Shown here: piece after piece, positions 61,007 to 64,000 of the stretch
How positions within the stretch are numbered: the stretch's first letter is position 1
Layout: each line of letters begins with the position of its first letter
Source: Bacteroidetes bacterium UBA1935
GTDB lineage: Bacteria > Bacteroidota > Bacteroidia > Chitinophagales > Chitinophagaceae
Assembly: GCA_002337045.1 (NCBI GenBank)
Contig: DDFF01000007.1
Coordinates: forward strand, 434,001 to 498,000
Direction: 5' to 3'
DNA length: 64,000 nucleotides
Notes under the pieces: model-generated
The model's input: only the letters and a program-made list of their open reading frames with translations
What the model was told of the DNA's origin: nothing
Databases searched by the model: none
Translations under genes and position numbers: made by a program

Positions 61007-61174
61007 AAAAAATTAAACTTACGACAATAGTAATCTTCATAAAAACTCATTGTGTTTATATAACTTAAAGAAGAATAACAACATGCAATAAATAATTTAT
61101 ATGTAGAAATTTTATAGCGAAATACTAGAGCATTAATAATAGTATTATTTTTACCATATAGACCATATAGACTT

Positions 61175-63142
61175 ATGAAGAATATATATCTGATTTTCTT
61201 GCTAGTATTTATATTGCCATTTACTACTAATAGAGCATTGGCTTCTCATGCCGCTGGAGGAGAAATTACATACCAGTGGATTTCTGATTCCACATACAGG
61301 TTTTACTTCAATCTATACCGTGACTGTAGTGGTGTTAGTGAAGCAGATACAGTTAGGCTTTGCTTCAAAAATCCATGCAATTCTGCAACAGATTTTAGCA
61401 TTTTACTAAATAAGGCATCAGGTGTAAATGGCACTACAATGCAAGGATGTGCACAATACAAAAACAATTGTGATAGTCCCAGCTCTATTGTAAAAGGTTT
61501 CAGACAATGGATATATACAGGTATTGCCGCTATGCCCGCAAGGTGTAGCTCGTGGAACATATCGGCATGGATACAAGATAGAAATACGAATAATAATGTA
61601 GCAATAGGCACTTCCTTTTATACCGAAAGCATGATGAATAATATGGGTTCTTATCAAGGTAATTCATCGCCTTATTTTACTACAAGACCCATACCCGAAG
61701 TGTGTATTAATATACCTATTGCCTTCAATAACGGAGGCACAGACCCTAATGGCGATTCTCTTGTATATGAAATGATACTACCTCGTTATGCACAGGGTAG
61801 TTGTCTTTCTACTCCGATCAATATAACATTGAACTCTGCATATAGCTTGCCTAGTAATCCGTTTTCTACAAACAATACATTCTGGATTAACAATAGTGAT
61901 GGAACATTGAACTTTACTCCATATTTAGTTGGGTCTAGTTCTGTAACTGTTCGTACTAAAGAATATCGCAATAATGTGCTGATAGGACGTGTAGACAGGG
62001 AAGTACAAATTCAGGTATTGAATTGTAATTCTACTCCTCCAACTTTCAACAATACTGCTAGTGGCCTAATAGATGTTTGCGTCGGGCAACCTGTAAACTT
62101 TTGTTGGTATGCAAAATCATCAACTCCTAATACCAAGCTTATTGCGATAGATAACCACACAACCAATATGCCAGGCTCTACGGTTACATATACAGGGCAA
62201 GGCACAGACTCTGTAAGGGGGTGTTTCAGTTGGGTGCCTACTTTAAACGATGCGAAAGGTGTTCTGAAAAGACTAGACTTATGGATTAAAGACTCTACAT
62301 GTAATGCCCCGGGCATACTGAAAACATACTATTACAGCGCAGATATTTTTGTTAGCAAACCAGCTAATGCAGGTAAAGACACGGCAATATGTCCCGGAGA
62401 TACAGTACAGTTAAATGCATCCGGACAAGGCTTGGTGGCTTGGTCAGTAATATCAGGCACACCAAATAGTTTAACATGCACTACTTGTCAACAACCTAGA
62501 GCAATACCAACTACCAAAACCAGCTACGAATTGCTGATTGTAGGTGGAGGGAATCCTTGTGTCAATAGCAGGGACACCATTACAATATTTATGGCACCGT
62601 ATAACAAGCCATCTGTTACAATTAATGTTGCACCAGACAGTAATATACGCACAGGCACTACAGTAACATTTTCTACTACCACAAAAAATTGTAATGCCCC
62701 AGTATTCCAATGGCAGCGTAATGGTGTAGATATACCTGGTGCAAAATCTGCTACGTATACCACCAGTAGTGTAACAGACAATGACGTCTACCGTGTCAAA
62801 ATGAAATGTTCTGACACCTGCGTTGTAGATACTATCAGCAACAATATAAAGATGCGTATTAGCTCTGTTGTAAATAATATCGGCGGTATCCCTGTATGCT
62901 CAATTCAGCCTAACCCCAACAAAGGTGAATTCACATTATCTGGATTTACAGGCATTGATGAAATAACGGCTGAAGTGTATAGCGTCACCGGTATTATGTT
63001 ATATAAACAGACCAAGGTTAAAGTTCTGAATGGTGAAGTATCACTCAAATTAAATGGATATGTATTTTCTAATGGCGTATACATCCTACAAGTAAAAACT
63101 AACAACAATGTGTATACTGATAAGTTGATTATTCAACAGTAA
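61175..63142 (+). CDS. T9SS-secreted Ig-like adhesin-type protein
   Basis: This 655-residue protein has a signal peptide (IYLIFLLVFILPFTTNRALA) and the N-terminal block SHAAGGEITYQWISDSTYRF...YRDCSG. This opening is common in Bacteroidota surface proteins with gliding/adhesion-related domains. Several Ig-like repeats follow (KPANAGKDTAICPGDTVQLN, then FQWQRNGVDIPGAKSATYTT), with a type IX sorting domain at the end (from about 575, IQPNPNKGEF). The RNGVDIPGA phrase also occurs in the giant protein at 36009, so the Ig modules may be related. The likely role is adhesion or surface display. Confidence 0.85.
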   Translation: MKNIYLIFLLVFILPFTTNRALASHAAGGEITYQWISDSTYRFYFNLYRDCSGVSEADTVRLCFKNPCNSATDFSILLNKASGVNGTTMQGCAQYKNNCDSPSSIVKGFRQWIYTGIAAMPARCSSWNISAWIQDRNTNNNVAIGTSFYTESMMNNMGSYQGNSSPYFTTRPIPEVCINIPIAFNNGGTDPNGDSLVYEMILPRYAQGSCLSTPINITLNSAYSLPSNPFSTNNTFWINNSDGTLNFTPYLVGSSSVTVRTKEYRNNVLIGRVDREVQIQVLNCNSTPPTFNNTASGLIDVCVGQPVNFCWYAKSSTPNTKLIAIDNHTTNMPGSTVTYTGQGTDSVRGCFSWVPTLNDAKGVLKRLDLWIKDSTCNAPGILKTYYYSADIFVSKPANAGKDTAICPGDTVQLNASGQGLVAWSVISGTPNSLTCTTCQQPRAIPTTKTSYELLIVGGGNPCVNSRDTITIFMAPYNKPSVTINVAPDSNIRTGTTVTFSTTTKNCNAPVFQWQRNGVDIPGAKSATYTTSSVTDNDVYRVKMKCSDTCVVDTISNNIKMRISSVVNNIGGIPVCSIQPNPNKGEFTLSGFTGIDEITAEVYSVTGIMLYKQTKVKVLNGEVSLKLNGYVFSNGVYILQVKTNNNVYTDKLIIQQ

Positions 63143-63168
63143 TGCTATTTATTAATCCGGTATACTTA

Positions 63169-63213
63169 CAAATATTGTAGTTGCATTAGTGACTAATACA
63201 ACTACAATATTTG
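63169..63213. terminator. Terminator overlapping the aat stop codon
   Basis: Perfect 15-bp arms 63169-63183 and 63199-63213 (caaatattgtagttg) extend inward by a further attagt/actaat pairing. The aat stop codon at 63202-63204 lies in the right arm. A T run follows on the plus side. Confidence 0.8.
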
Positions 63214-63852
63214 CTTTTTTAAAATTTCCAAAAATAAACCCCTTGACACCATCCTTGCACCAAGGCTTTCCAAGTGTTCTGTATACACCTGGCAATCAAT
63301 GAGCACTACTCCTTCGGCTTTCAATTTCTCAATGTATTTTATGAATGCAAACTTACTTGCATTGCTAACATGGCTAAACATGCTCTCACCAAAGAATATG
63401 TTTCCCAATCGTATACCATATAGCCCACCTACCAGTTCGCCATCCAGCCATGCTTCAGCGCTATGTGCATAACCTAATTGATGCATTTGGGTGTAAGCAC
63501 CTTCTACTTTGTCTGTTATCCATGTGCCATCCTGCCCTTCCCTTTCTACAGCTTTGCAATTTGCTATTACTTTTTCAAAAGCGGTATTAATCATGAATTC
63601 AAAGCTTCCCTTCTTCATTACCTGTTTCATACTGTTACTCACTTTCAGCTCATCAGGATACAAGACAAAACGCGGATCAGGACACCACCACATAGGCACC
63701 TCATCATCAAACCAAGGGAATATACCGCTCCTGTACGCTAGCAACAGTCTGTCTGTACTCAAGTCAGCCCCCAATGCCAACAAACCATCTTCCAATGCAT
63801 CTTCTGCAGGCGGAAACCATAATTCTTCGCTATTGAGTATGTGTAATTGCAC
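63202..63852 (-). CDS. aat: Leucyl/phenylalanyl-tRNA-protein transferase
   Basis: This 216-residue enzyme attaches Leu or Phe to proteins with N-terminal Arg or Lys, marking them for ClpAP. The start is set to GTG 63852 (VQLHILNSEELWFPPAEDAL), since the GTG at 63879 only adds nine residues. Conserved blocks are LWFPPAEDALEDGLLALGADLSTDRLLLAYRSGIFPWF, MWWCPDPRFVL and GGLYGIRLGNIFFGESMFS. Length is normal for Aat. Its stop lies inside a terminator arm. Confidence 0.93.
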   Translation of the reverse strand: MQLHILNSEELWFPPAEDALEDGLLALGADLSTDRLLLAYRSGIFPWFDDEVPMWWCPDPRFVLYPDELKVSNSMKQVMKKGSFEFMINTAFEKVIANCKAVEREGQDGTWITDKVEGAYTQMHQLGYAHSAEAWLDGELVGGLYGIRLGNIFFGESMFSHVSNASKFAFIKYIEKLKAEGVVLIDCQVYTEHLESLGARMVSRGLFLEILKKQIL

Positions 63853-63912
63853 AGTGCAAAATAATGAAGAGAATAGCACCTTGCTATTTTCTTGACTAAC
63901 TTTAATGTGAAT

Positions 63913-64000
63913 ATGCCATCAACAGAAACTATCCGAAAACAGGAAAGGGATTATACCTTACAAAACAAGGTCCAGTTGATACATGGCGGTGGTGAATATT
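63913..64000 (+). CDS. Start of a probable cardiolipin synthase/phospholipase D family protein (3' end missing)
   Basis: Twenty-nine residues are visible from ATG 63913, ending ...NKVQLIHGGGEY, and the frame stays open to the window edge. The N-terminal phrase NxVxLIHxGxxY resembles the opening of Bacteroidota phospholipase-D-type cardiolipin synthases. The catalytic HKD motifs lie outside the window, so the identity is tentative. It is divergent from aat with about 60 bases between. Confidence 0.45.
   Translation, partial: MPSTETIRKQERDYTLQNKVQLIHGGGEY

Noticed and set aside
1..64000. tRNA, rRNA or other known structural RNA genes
   Set aside because: I looked for T-loop-like GTTCRANNC with matching acceptor stems in the gaps and saw none, though a covariance-model search would be needed to exclude small RNAs.

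Overview
The window is a chromosomal segment of a Bacteroidota bacterium, most likely from the Chitinophagales/Sphingobacteriales side; genus and species cannot be called. The evidence is: six large secreted proteins with C-terminal type IX secretion (T9SS) sorting domains; SusC/TonB-style outer-membrane barrels; Omp28- and DUF6029-type proteins; lipoproteins with short lipoboxes; almost no Shine-Dalgarno sequences; and promoters of the Bacteroidota form TTTG-N19..21-TAnnTTTG, seen before rpsU, rpsF and the hxlR gene. Base composition is moderately AT-rich and fairly even. No tRNA, rRNA, CRISPR array, insertion sequence, integrase island or prophage was recognised.

Layout. 1-5.4 kb: the end of an ABC exporter, then two tandem T9SS-exported metzincin proteases. 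5.4-11 kb: nadB, a DUF6029 barrel facing a TlpA thioredoxin, ferritin and a beta-propeller lipoprotein. 11-14 kb: hpf, xerC, rpsU, a lipoprotein and ribE. 14-21 kb: a CrtI-like oxidoreductase, a glycosyltransferase, a VOC protein and a LamG-phosphoesterase. 20.4-24.4 kb: a hydrolase without its nucleophile serine, an HxlR/DoxX pair around a palindromic operator, a TPR histidine kinase and a membrane protein with a DNAJC11-like tail. 24.4-31 kb: translation and RNA genes (pnp, rpsO, argS, rbfA) and a LolC/E-type permease. 31-36 kb: an Omp28 lipoprotein, a haem-type TonB receptor with a small partner, lspA and zapA. 36-44 kb: a 1957-residue tyrosine-rich beta-helix surface protein, the only large non-coding gap, and a TPR protein. 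44-51.6 kb: two small lipoproteins, ppk1-ppx, rfaE2, a flippase-like protein, panD and the rpsF-rpsR-rplI operon. 51.7-64 kb: an Omp28-like T9SS protein lacking its cysteines, an outer-membrane barrel, a HEAT-repeat protein, tex, DUF3050, a DUF1624 acyltransferase, an Ig-like T9SS adhesin, aat and the start of a probable cardiolipin synthase.

How it works together. Most of the window is housekeeping (NAD, riboflavin, pantothenate, polyphosphate, translation, RNA decay, lipoprotein maturation) mixed with single-gene envelope and surface functions. LspA would mature the lipoproteins, and T9SS machinery encoded elsewhere would export the six sorting-domain proteins. No clear multi-gene undescribed system stands out. 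The best leads are single proteins: the giant duplicated Tyr-rich helix, the Ser-to-Gly hydrolase beside hxlR, the Cys-less Omp28-like protein, the GNGKPSM-repeat lipoprotein, the membrane protein with the DNAJC11-like domain, and the TonB receptor with its small partner. Several regulatory sites are also unusually clear.
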